Shown piece after piece: positions 9,206 to 17,118 of a stretch of 64,000 nt of DNA. The notes beneath the pieces were generated by a model that saw only the letters and a program-made list of their open reading frames with translations, was not told where the DNA came from and made no database searches. Source of the DNA: an uncultured Hyphomonadaceae bacterium (GTDB taxonomy: Bacteria; Pseudomonadota; Alphaproteobacteria; Caulobacterales; Hyphomonadaceae); assembly GCA_913057945.1 (NCBI GenBank), contig CAJXOF010000001.1:248001-312000 (forward strand). The letters run 5' to 3'. Made by a program: the position numbers and the translations under genes. The stretch's first letter is position 1, and the number at the start of each line of letters is the position of its first letter.

Positions 9206-9820
9206 CTAGGACCTGCCCAACAAACCCGCTCTAACTTCAGCGCGCTGAAGATCCTCCGGCGTGTTTATATTCAGGAACGCCTCCTCTTCAACCTGAAACC
9301 GGACTTTGGCTGCCCCCACATGATCGGCTATGGCGTGGAGTGCGAATTTGCCTTGCTCAACACAGGCGTGGACATCAGGCGTGAGCGCACAGGACCAGAG
9401 GCCGAATGTCGGCTGCAAACGGAACTCCGTTTCGGCCAAGGCAGCACGTGCGCTACCGCGGCCAGCGGACAATTGTTCAAATAGGTCCACCGGGAAGAAC
9501 GGGGCATCTATTGGAACGGTCAGCAGAAAGCTCTCGGGCCCATTCTGTAGCAGACCATGCTCCAATGCTGCGAGGAGCCCCCCCGCCGGACCGATAGGCC
9601 CACCGTTCGGCTGGAAATCTGGCACGAAAACCAGCCCCGGAACAGCCTTCCTCCACCCCGGTGCGGTGCGGCCCGTGACCACCATCTCGCCTACCATGGG
9701 GGCGATCCGGTGGGTGGCGCATCTCCAGAGAGGGCTACCGGAAAGCTCGATCAGCGCCTTGTCCATACCGCCGAGCCTGCGTCCCGCGCCTCCCGCGAAC
9801 AGGCAGCCCATGACCGTCAT
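9206..9820 (-). CDS. mobA: Molybdenum cofactor guanylyltransferase MobA
   Basis: MobA attaches GMP to molybdenum cofactor, giving the MGD form used by DMSO-reductase-family enzymes such as NasA encoded nearby. The N-terminal nucleotide-binding motif reads LFAGGAGRRLGGMDKAL (residues 7-23). VDAPF-like residues (TVPIDAPFFP) occur near 120, and the protein has 204 residues, as expected. The ATG is preceded by AAAGGAT. It is transcribed toward moeA, and its presence explains why a nitrate reductase locus lies next door. Confidence 0.92.
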   Translation of the reverse strand: MTVMGCLFAGGAGRRLGGMDKALIELSGSPLWRCATHRIAPMVGEMVVTGRTAPGWRKAVPGLVFVPDFQPNGGPIGPAGGLLAALEHGLLQNGPESFLLTVPIDAPFFPVDLFEQLSAGRGSARAALAETEFRLQPTFGLWSCALTPDVHACVEQGKFALHAIADHVGAAKVRFQVEEEAFLNINTPEDLQRAEVRAGLLGRS

Positions 9821-10024
9821 CCAAAGATCCTTTCACCGCAACAGTAGCGTAAGTCGCCACATCTTCCTGAACTGCCCAGATTGACTGAATTTCTGGCAGA
9901 CCTCAATCATCCCGCCCATAGACTGGTCTGAATTGGTGGAAGTTTTTTGGCACATCCCGAACCCGTTGCCCAGTCCGGCGGCCCAAGGCAGAAATCTATC
10001 CAGCTTTGAATGGTCAAAGTCTTC

Positions 10025-10100
10025 GCGCCCGAAGCTGGGCGCAAATCTTCGGTGAAGAAGTTGAACCGTCCGGACGTTGGTTGCCGGACTATTTTTCTTT
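10025..10100 (+). promoter_or_regulatory. Candidate ANTAR (NasT) antitermination leader for the porin-nasT-nasS operon
   Basis: Two consecutive hairpins with six-base loops precede a terminator-like hairpin. The first has stem GCGCCC/GGGCGC with loop GAAGCT (10025-10042). The second has stem CTTC/GAAG with loop GGTGAA (10047-10060). The third is GTCCGG/CCGGAC followed by TATTTTTCTTT (10068-10100). ANTAR target RNAs are known to carry two hairpins with hexanucleotide loops, with A at position 1 and G at position 4, next to an intrinsic terminator. Here both loops have G at position 4 but lack A at position 1. The downstream operon encodes the ANTAR protein itself, which supports the reading. 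Confidence 0.55.
10068..10100 (+). terminator. Intrinsic terminator inside the porin leader
   Basis: A perfect six-base-pair stem (GTCCGG and CCGGAC) with a ten-base loop is followed directly by a T-rich run. It lies about 50 bases upstream of the porin start codon. A terminator in a leader, not at a gene end, implies attenuation. Confidence 0.6.
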
Positions 10101-10151
10101 CTGCTGGTCTACGCTTTCCAGGGCGTTGCCGGTTCAGACCGAGGACTGATC

Positions 10152-11384
10152 ATGTCTGCAAAACCCAATTTTCGCGCGTTCATCGCGCCTGTCGTGTTGC
10201 TTTCCGTTGCATTTCCGTGCGCAGCCGAAGCCGACATGACCAATTCCAGCTGGGAAACCGCACTGGCTGAAACAAAACCGATCTTCAATGCGCGTCTTCG
10301 CTATGAAGGCGTTGAACAGGAAGGCCTGCCGGAAGATGCAAGCGCCCTCACCTATCGCTTCCGGGTCGGCTTCGAGACAGGCAAAATCTTCGACACCGCC
10401 CTCCTGGTCGAGTTCGATCACATCGACGACCTCATCGACGATTTCAACTCGACCATCAATGGAAAGACCGGCTATCCGGTCGTCGCGGACCCGAATGCAA
10501 CGGAATTGAACCGGTTCCAACTGACCAATACCTCATTGCCGGATACGACGATCACGCTGGGCCGCCAAAGGATCGGCCTGGATGACGCGCGTTTTGTGGG
10601 CAATGTCGGCTGGCGTCAGAATGAACAGACCTTTGATGGCGTAAGGATCCAGAATTCCTCATTGGGTGAACTGAAGGTTGATCTCACCTATATCGCTCAG
10701 ATCAACCGCATCTTTGGAGAGGATTCCGCCGTGGGGCGGTGGGACGGGGATTCCTATCTGCTGAACCTCAGCCACCCCACCCCGATCGGCACGCTGACAG
10801 GCTTTGCCTACCAGATTGACGTCGACAATGCTGGCGGCGTTTTCTCGTCCCAGACAGTCGGTGCCAGATTGGCAGGAAAGCAGGCCATCGGGACCGGGAA
10901 GCTCGGATACACAGTCTCCTACGCTACCCAGTCCGACTATGGCTCCAGTTCCCTGGATTACTCGGCCGATTACTATCTCGTCGAAGGCACATATTCTGTT
11001 GAAGCGCTTACGGTCGGCGCCGGCATTGAAGTGCTCGGCGGCGACGATGCGCGCGGATTCCAGACCCCGTTGGCGACGCTTCACAAATTTCAGGGCTGGG
11101 CCGACAAGTTTTTGACCACTCCGAGGACCGGTGTGGAAGATATTTATGCAAAGGCAGCGTACCAGGTTGGCGATGTCGGCCCGTTCAGTGCTGTGGCCTT
11201 GACTGCGGTCTATCATGATTTCAACGCAGATGTCGGAGGGGCCGATTACGGCAGCGAACTCGATCTCGCGGCTTCTGCAAAATGGGACCAGATCGGTATC
11301 ACCCTCAAATATGCGGATTACAGCGCGGATGACTTCGCCACAGACACCAGCAAGTTCTGGATCCAGTTTGACTTCGCCCTCTGA
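10152..11384 (+). CDS. Outer-membrane porin-like beta-barrel protein of the nitrate locus
   Basis: The product is 410 residues with a cleavable signal peptide (hydrophobic stretch followed by CAAEADM). The rest is a regular alternation of short amphipathic strands and ends in an aromatic strand (FWIQFDFAL), as expected for a trimeric-type or alginate-export-like porin. Features such as NARLRYEGVEQ near the start of the mature chain and LGRQRIGLDDARFVG near residue 140 are typical of this porin group. I chose the ATG after GAGGACTGATC; the reading frame is open 25 codons further upstream, but that stretch overlaps the leader terminator. It is the first gene of the unit with nasT and nasS. A role in letting nitrate or nitrite cross the outer membrane is inferred from that position. 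Confidence 0.75.
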   Translation: MSAKPNFRAFIAPVVLLSVAFPCAAEADMTNSSWETALAETKPIFNARLRYEGVEQEGLPEDASALTYRFRVGFETGKIFDTALLVEFDHIDDLIDDFNSTINGKTGYPVVADPNATELNRFQLTNTSLPDTTITLGRQRIGLDDARFVGNVGWRQNEQTFDGVRIQNSSLGELKVDLTYIAQINRIFGEDSAVGRWDGDSYLLNLSHPTPIGTLTGFAYQIDVDNAGGVFSSQTVGARLAGKQAIGTGKLGYTVSYATQSDYGSSSLDYSADYYLVEGTYSVEALTVGAGIEVLGGDDARGFQTPLATLHKFQGWADKFLTTPRTGVEDIYAKAAYQVGDVGPFSAVALTAVYHDFNADVGGADYGSELDLAASAKWDQIGITLKYADYSADDFATDTSKFWIQFDFAL

Positions 11385-11412
11385 GGGTCAGGAAGTTGAA
11401 GCTGTTTCAGCT

Positions 11413-11441
11413 AAAGGCGCAGTCACTCCGACTGCGCCTTT
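11413..11441 (+). terminator. Perfect 12-bp hairpin between porin and nasT
   Basis: AAAGGCGCAGTC and GACTGCGCCTTT form a perfect inverted repeat around ACTCC. The A-run on one side and T-run on the other make it look like an intrinsic terminator that would reduce read-through from the porin gene. It overlaps the likely nasT start, so it could also block nasT translation. Confidence 0.6.
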
Positions 11442-12036
11442 GAACGTGCTGCTGATTGATGAAGATCCCGACCGCGCCCGGCAGGTTGAAGAAGGCCTCG
11501 TCGCCAATGCTGTGGTGCACACGGCAACACAAATTCATGGACGGGTTCTCCTCGACCTGATCGCCCGGATCAGCCCGGATGTCATCATCATGGATTGCAA
11601 TTCGCCGGATAGAGACACGATTGAAAGCCTGCGTCTTGTTGCCCAATCCAACCCCAAACCCATCGTGATGTTCGTGGAGGAAGAAGGCGGCGGCGGAATG
11701 CAGGAGGCAATTGATGCCGGCGTCAGCGCCTATGTGATTGATGGCCTAACCCCCAAACGGGTCCAGCCCCTTATCAACACAGCCATTGCCCGCTTCCGTC
11801 ACATGGACGGCCTGCGAAACGAACTCAAAAAAACCAAGGACGATCTCGCCGCTCGCAAAGTGATAGAACGGGCAAAAGGCATGTTGATGCAACATCATGG
11901 CATGACAGAAGAGCAGGCTTTTTCCTCGATACGCACAATGTCCCAACAACAGGGCAAGCCCATCAAAGAAGTGGCTGAAAACATTTTGACGATTGTCGGC
12001 ATGCTGGCCGGCAATCCTGCACCGGACACTATCTGA
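11440..12036 (+). CDS. nasT: NasT-like ANTAR response regulator
   Basis: NasT is an RNA-binding antiterminator that allows transcription of nitrate assimilation genes when nitrate frees it from NasS. A receiver-like domain (NVLLIDEDPDRAR, IIMDC near residue 50) is followed by a coiled segment and an ANTAR domain at about 130-190 (ERAKGMLMQHHGMTEEQAF). The start is uncertain. The first in-frame candidate outside the porin gene is the TTG used here, with a GTG six bases later; both lie in or after a hairpin and neither has a clear ribosome-binding site. With the TTG, the length of about 198 residues matches the family. The nasS gene overlaps its stop codon by one base. Confidence 0.88.
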   Translation: MNVLLIDEDPDRARQVEEGLVANAVVHTATQIHGRVLLDLIARISPDVIIMDCNSPDRDTIESLRLVAQSNPKPIVMFVEEEGGGGMQEAIDAGVSAYVIDGLTPKRVQPLINTAIARFRHMDGLRNELKKTKDDLAARKVIERAKGMLMQHHGMTEEQAFSSIRTMSQQQGKPIKEVAENILTIVGMLAGNPAPDTI

Positions 12037-13316
12037 TGGCACATTCTCTTACACTTGGATTTGCACAGCTCACAGATTGCGCTCCTTTGGCTGTCGCCAA
12101 GGAGCGCGGCGCCTTCGCAGCGCATGGGTTGGATGTGACCCTCAAACGGTTTGTTTCCTGGGCCGCCATGCGCGACGCACTTGGCACCGGCGCGATTGAT
12201 GGCGCCCACATGCTGTCGCCCATGGTGGTTGCCTCCGCTGCCGGAATTGGTCCCTTCCCAGGCGAATTCACGACAGCCTTCACGCTCAATCTGAACGGCA
12301 ATGCCATCACCGTTTCAACCGGCTTGTACGAAGTCATGGCACAGATGGCGCCGGAAACCGTCTCGCGGCGTCCGCTTTCCGCCTACGCCCTCAAACGCGT
12401 AATCGACCACCGCAAGGAAGACGGCAAGGCCGCGCTGACTTTTGCGCACGTGTACCCCCATTCGATGCATGCACTTGAATTGCGCTACTGGCTGGCCGCC
12501 GCCGGCATTGACCCGATGCGCGATCTCAACCTCGTCGTCGTGCCTCCATCCCTGATGGTTGACGCGCTCGCGGCCGGACAGATCGATGGCTATTGCGTGG
12601 GCGAACCGTGGAACAATGCAGCTGTGGTCGCAGGTATTGGACGTACGCTGATCACATCCGGAGAAATCTGGTCGAATGGCCCGGAAAAAGTTCTTGGAGT
12701 GCGTCAGGACTGGGCCGAGCAAAACAAGGAATGGCATCTAAAGCTGATTGCCGCTTTGTCGGAGACTTGCGCCTGGCTGGATGACATGGACAACCGGCTA
12801 ACCGCCGCCCAGATCATTTCGACCCCCGACTATGTGAATGCGCCTTTCGACGAAGTTGTAGGCTCGCTGACGGGAAAGAACCGACAAACGGGCGGTGAAC
12901 TCCGCATTGATATGCCCGATTTCAACGTGTTCCACCGTTATGCGGCAAACTTCCCCTGGCGGTCACACGCCAAATGGATCCTGTCGCAGATGATCCGGTG
13001 GGGAGAAGCTCCTGACGATGTGGATGCGAATGCTATCGCCAAGCTGGCCTTCCGACCTGACATCTACTGCGAGGCTGTCGAGCCGTTAGGCATAGCTTGC
13101 CCCAGCTCCGACGAAAAAGTGGAAGGCGCGCATCCACATACCTGGCTGCTGAGTGATGCAACAGAGCCTGTCGCCATGGGCGCAGACCAATTCATGGATC
13201 AACGCATTTTCGACCCGACGAATATTGATGGCTACATTTCAGGCTTTTCCATTAGAGACCAGAGAAGTCGGCTCGGCGCTCTCGATACGAGCCAAATCAC
13301 CCATCTTGCTAAATAG
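12036..13316 (+). CDS. nasS: NasS-like cytoplasmic nitrate sensor
   Basis: This 426-residue protein belongs to the NrtA/CmpA solute-binding family but has no signal peptide, which is the mark of NasS, the cytoplasmic nitrate/nitrite sensor that sequesters NasT. Similarity to the NrtA encoded at 22.6-24.0 kb is visible (FAQLTDCAPLAVAKERGAF against [30 protein letters not shown] against [11 protein letters not shown]). The start overlaps the nasT stop as TGATG, so the two partners are made together. Its 3' end overlaps that of the opposing cobA gene by eight bases. Confidence 0.9.
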   Translation: MAHSLTLGFAQLTDCAPLAVAKERGAFAAHGLDVTLKRFVSWAAMRDALGTGAIDGAHMLSPMVVASAAGIGPFPGEFTTAFTLNLNGNAITVSTGLYEVMAQMAPETVSRRPLSAYALKRVIDHRKEDGKAALTFAHVYPHSMHALELRYWLAAAGIDPMRDLNLVVVPPSLMVDALAAGQIDGYCVGEPWNNAAVVAGIGRTLITSGEIWSNGPEKVLGVRQDWAEQNKEWHLKLIAALSETCAWLDDMDNRLTAAQIISTPDYVNAPFDEVVGSLTGKNRQTGGELRIDMPDFNVFHRYAANFPWRSHAKWILSQMIRWGEAPDDVDANAIAKLAFRPDIYCEAVEPLGIACPSSDEKVEGAHPHTWLLSDATEPVAMGADQFMDQRIFDPTNIDGYISGFSIRDQRSRLGALDTSQITHLAK

Positions 13317-14067
13317 TCGTGCCGTCAGCGGGAGTTGGAATGACTTCCACATTCGCCGCACTGAGCGGGTACCGTATGAAAAGAATGGCGGGGTTTCGAA
13401 CCCTATATTGCCGCGCATCCAAAGCAAGACGATCCAACCTAGTCTCCACCTTGCGACAGTCCGGTTTCCCGACATTCTCCACCCATTCCGCCCGGAGAGC
13501 CCCCGGCACGCCGCGTGCCATCAGGGCTGTCTGAATGCGCCATGCCTGAGCAACGCTCATATAGAAGGCCACACATATTCCGGGTTTCAACAAATTCGCC
13601 CAGTCGGGCTCCTTGTCCTTGTCGGCAGAACGACCCGTCGTCACGACAAAGCTCTGTAATTCGGCCCGCTCGGTCACCGCGATCGAGCATTCTGCGGCCG
13701 CCGCCAGCGCCGCGGTCACGCCCGGCACGATTTCAATTTCCGCGCCGATTTCGACAGCCACAGCTATCTCCTCAGCGGCTCGGCCGAATATCATTGGATC
13801 GCCAGATTTCAGACGCGCAACGTGGCGTCCAGCCAGCAAGGCGTCACGCAACATCCCGTTGATGTCAGCCTGCTGACGCCCCCCATCCGTGCACTTTTTT
13901 CCGACATATTGCAGGGTGGCCTGGGGGCTTGCGAGTTCCAGCACGTCAGGCTCGACCAAGCGGTCATAAAAAACAATATCTGCCTCAGAGATCCGGCGCG
14001 CGGCGCGTATTGTCAGAAGGTCTGATACGCCCGGACCACAGCCGATCAAAGTCAGTTTTCCAATCAT
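13309..14067 (-). CDS. cobA: Uroporphyrinogen-III C-methyltransferase (siroheme synthesis)
   Basis: SAM-dependent methylation of uroporphyrinogen III to precorrin-2, the first step to siroheme, which NirB needs. The 252-residue protein has the family pattern: LIGCGPGVSDLLTIRAA (residues 7-23), FYDRLV near 33, ARLKSGDPMIFGRAAEE near 85-100, and VPGVTAALAAAA near 115. It lacks the CysG N-terminal dehydrogenase/ferrochelatase domain. It is the last gene of the nitrate operon, four bases after nasA. Confidence 0.93.
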   Translation of the reverse strand: MIGKLTLIGCGPGVSDLLTIRAARRISEADIVFYDRLVEPDVLELASPQATLQYVGKKCTDGGRQQADINGMLRDALLAGRHVARLKSGDPMIFGRAAEEIAVAVEIGAEIEIVPGVTAALAAAAECSIAVTERAELQSFVVTTGRSADKDKEPDWANLLKPGICVAFYMSVAQAWRIQTALMARGVPGALRAEWVENVGKPDCRKVETRLDRLALDARQYRVRNPAILFIRYPLSAANVEVIPTPADGTTI

Positions 14068-14071
14068 GTGC

Positions 14072-16768
14072 TTACTCCGCAGCCATCGTTTGTGGGAGCG
14101 CTTCTTCCGACCTCAACTTTTCCAGCAAGGCACGAATTTCAGGTTTGCATGACCCGCAATTGGTACCCGCGCCCGTAGCAGCCCCGATCCCTTCCACGCT
14201 TCGGCTCCCTGCTTGAATCGCCTCGCCAATTGCCACACTGCCAACGCCCAGACAGGAACAGACAAGACGGCCGGACGATTTCCCGCTTGGCGGGCGTCCT
14301 GCCAGAAGACCAAGCCTCGTGACTGCGTCCATGTCGACGCCAAGCAAACCGGCGAGCCAGCTGCGATCCGCGCTTACCGGTCCCGATGCAGAAGCAATCA
14401 AGCATATGTCGAGGGACTCATCGTGAAAGGACGCGCGAGCGATTTGACCGTTTGCGCTGACCATCTGGACCGCAAAGCTGTCCGGACATAATTGTTCCGC
14501 CCACTCTTGCAATTTTCCGTGCCCAGCCAGTTCATAACGCCATCCCCCGCCGGCGCGTGCGGAAGCCCAATAGTCCAGCTTTCCAAGAACCGGACCCGAC
14601 AGCTCTGTTCTGGAAACCACGAACGCGAACCAATCGGGGCGTAGAGGCGCAATGGACACAACGGAGTGTTTCGACTCAGGTTGTCCCGACACTGGGTCTA
14701 CATGCGGCGCAACCAGGCAGTCCACGCGACCGCCTGAACTGTACCGATCCGTCCAATGCATCGGGGCGAATACAGTTCCGGGCTGAACCCGGTCTGTCAC
14801 CAGAACCCGTAGGGCTGCGCGGCCATACTCGTTCGTGACCTCCGCAAGCCCTGCTGCATGCAAACCCAGCCTGTCAGCATCTTCGGAACAAACTTCGAGG
14901 AATGGCTCCGCGATATGGGCCGACAGGCGCGGCGATTTTCCTGTGCGCGTCAGCGTGTGCCAATGATCCCGCACGCGGCCCGTGTTCAATACATAAGGAC
15001 GTTTCTTGCTCGGTTGCGACATGGCGGGCAGGAACGGCGTTGCTACAAATCTGGCGCGGCGGTCGTCCGTGAAAAACTGGCCGTCGGAAAAGAAACGATG
15101 ATGGATGGCGGCCAGATTACCAGAGCGAGGAGTGTCTTGCGCAAGCGGCCACTGGAACGGTAAGAGTTCATCATATGCCTTGGTGTCGATATTGGCATGG
15201 GCCCCGATATCGAAATCGCGTGTCCCATCATTCTCGAACGCTGATAGCGCGGCATACTCCTGATAGATTTCGGCGGCTGACGTAAAGTCAAACCCTTTGA
15301 ACCCCATGCGGCGCGCCACTTCGCATATCGCCCACCAATCGTGACGCGCTTCGCCCGGAGGTCGCAGAAAGCTCCGTTGACGGGAGATCCGGCGCTCGGA
15401 ATTGGTGACTGTACCCGACTTCTCCCCCCAGCCCGTAGCCGGGAGCACGATGTCAGCTAATTTGGCCGTATCAGACATCCCGGTGACGTCCGACACGACA
15501 ACCAGAGGGCACGCCTCAATCGCAGCTCGAACGCGATCAGCATTCGGCAGCGAGACGACCGGATTGGTTGCCATGATCCAGAGCGCCTTGATCTTTCCCT
15601 CATGTACGGCATCGAACAGGTCGACCGCTTTCAGGCCAGGCTGTGTGGCCATATTCGGCGCATCCCAGAAACGTTGCACCCGGTCGACATCCTCCGGCGC
15701 AAAATCCATGTGCGCGACCAATTGGTTCGCGAGGCCGCCTACTTCGCGTCCCCCCATGGCATTTGGCTGGCCGGTGACGGAAAATGGCCCGCATCCGGGC
15801 TTCCCGATCCGTCCTGTGACCAGGTGGCAATTGATGATCGCATTGACCTTGTCTGAACCCGCCGAGGATTGGTTCACGCCCTGAGAATAGATGGTTACCA
15901 TCGACGGCGTCTGCTCGCCCCACTGAAAGAAGGTCCGCAAGTCGGCTATCGGCAGCGCTGTGGCTTCCGATAGCTCTGCCAAGTCGAGGCACCCTGAAGC
16001 ATCGAGCGCGGCGTCCAGCCCCTTGGTGTGCGCCTCAACGAACGACGCATCATGAGCATCGCTCGCAGCAAGGTGAGCAAAGAGCGCGTTGAACAACAGG
16101 ACATCTGATCCCGGACGGATCGGCAGATGAAGGTCAGCTGCGTCTGTCGTGGCCGTCTTACGGGGATCGATGATGACGAGGCGCGTGCCGCGCTTTTCCC
16201 GCGCTGCAAGAATGCGATTGTGGAGCACAGGGTGACACCAGGCCAGATTGCTACCCACCATCACAATGAGATCAGCCCGTTCCAGGTCTTCATAGCAGCC
16301 GGGAACCGTATCCGAACCGAACGCACGCTTGTGCCCTGCCACAGAAGACGCCATGCAAAGACGGGAATTCGTGTCGATATTCGCCGACCCTACAAAGCCT
16401 TTCATGAGCTTGTTGGCGACATAATAGTCTTCAGTCAGTATCTGCCCGGAGACGTAGAGCGCCACACTGTCAGGTCCGTGGGTCGCGATTGCCTCAGAAA
16501 ATCCGGTCGCTATTCGGTCCAGAGCAGAATCCCAACTGCCCCTTTGCCCATTGATGGTTGGAAACAGCTGGCGTTCGTCCAAATCCAGCGTCTCCCCCAG
16601 CGCTGATCCTTTGGAGCATAGCCTGCCAAAATTCGCAGGATGATCGGGATTTCCGCGCACAGTGGCGGTTTCCCCGCCTTCATCAGGTTTAACGAGGACA
16701 CCACAGCCCACACCGCAATAAGGGCATGTTGTGGAAACTTCTTCTGCTATCGGGCGCACATGGTCCAT
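14072..16768 (-). CDS. nasA: Assimilatory nitrate reductase catalytic subunit NasA
   Basis: This DMSO-reductase-family enzyme reduces nitrate to nitrite in the cytoplasm using MGD cofactor. An N-terminal [4Fe-4S] site is formed by C15, C18, C22 and C51 (CPYCGVGCG then GRLCSKG). The molybdopterin domains follow; the likely Mo-ligand cysteine is in NSRLCMASS near residue 139. The last ~60 residues carry a BFD-like [2Fe-2S] domain (VCSCLGVGSV, then GTNCGSCKPEI). The 898-residue length fits NasA with this extension. It starts six bases after nirD. The cofactor is made by the moa/moe/mob genes upstream in the window. Confidence 0.95.
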   Translation of the reverse strand: MDHVRPIAEEVSTTCPYCGVGCGVLVKPDEGGETATVRGNPDHPANFGRLCSKGSALGETLDLDERQLFPTINGQRGSWDSALDRIATGFSEAIATHGPDSVALYVSGQILTEDYYVANKLMKGFVGSANIDTNSRLCMASSVAGHKRAFGSDTVPGCYEDLERADLIVMVGSNLAWCHPVLHNRILAAREKRGTRLVIIDPRKTATTDAADLHLPIRPGSDVLLFNALFAHLAASDAHDASFVEAHTKGLDAALDASGCLDLAELSEATALPIADLRTFFQWGEQTPSMVTIYSQGVNQSSAGSDKVNAIINCHLVTGRIGKPGCGPFSVTGQPNAMGGREVGGLANQLVAHMDFAPEDVDRVQRFWDAPNMATQPGLKAVDLFDAVHEGKIKALWIMATNPVVSLPNADRVRAAIEACPLVVVSDVTGMSDTAKLADIVLPATGWGEKSGTVTNSERRISRQRSFLRPPGEARHDWWAICEVARRMGFKGFDFTSAAEIYQEYAALSAFENDGTRDFDIGAHANIDTKAYDELLPFQWPLAQDTPRSGNLAAIHHRFFSDGQFFTDDRRARFVATPFLPAMSQPSKKRPYVLNTGRVRDHWHTLTRTGKSPRLSAHIAEPFLEVCSEDADRLGLHAAGLAEVTNEYGRAALRVLVTDRVQPGTVFAPMHWTDRYSSGGRVDCLVAPHVDPVSGQPESKHSVVSIAPLRPDWFAFVVSRTELSGPVLGKLDYWASARAGGGWRYELAGHGKLQEWAEQLCPDSFAVQMVSANGQIARASFHDESLDICLIASASGPVSADRSWLAGLLGVDMDAVTRLGLLAGRPPSGKSSGRLVCSCLGVGSVAIGEAIQAGSRSVEGIGAATGAGTNCGSCKPEIRALLEKLRSEEALPQTMAAE

Positions 16769-16774
16769 TGGAGG

Positions 16775-17113
16775 TCAGCCGGCCTGAAGACCGATGTAAA
16801 CTCGTCCACCTTCCCGGATTTCGATTGGGTATGTACGCACGCAACCCGTGTCGGCTCCGCGCGCCCTTCCCGTCTCCAGATCAATCACCATCGCGTGCAG
16901 AGGGCACGAGACAGCTGTATCATGTACGATCCCTTCGCTGAGTGGCCCGCCCTTGTGCGGACAGGCATTCTGGATCGCGAACACAGTGTTCGTTGCGGTC
17001 CGAAATACGGCCACTTCTTCAGTGTCGAGTGTCACCCGCCGAGATCCCCGGAGAGGTATATCTTCAAGGCCACAGAGTTCGGCCCATGACATGATTGCGA
17101 TCTGAGAACCCAT
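16775..17113 (-). CDS. nirD: Nitrite reductase small subunit NirD
   Basis: A 112-residue Rieske-fold protein and partner of NirB in NADH-dependent nitrite reduction to ammonium. Both Rieske ligand pairs are visible: CPHKGG and CPLH. Some NirD proteins lack these, so this copy may bind a [2Fe-2S] cluster. It starts five bases after the nirB stop; an alternative start (MSWAELCG) lies seven codons in. Confidence 0.92.
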   Translation of the reverse strand: MGSQIAIMSWAELCGLEDIPLRGSRRVTLDTEEVAVFRTATNTVFAIQNACPHKGGPLSEGIVHDTAVSCPLHAMVIDLETGRARGADTGCVRTYPIEIREGGRVYIGLQAG

Positions 17114-17118
17114 TCGAT

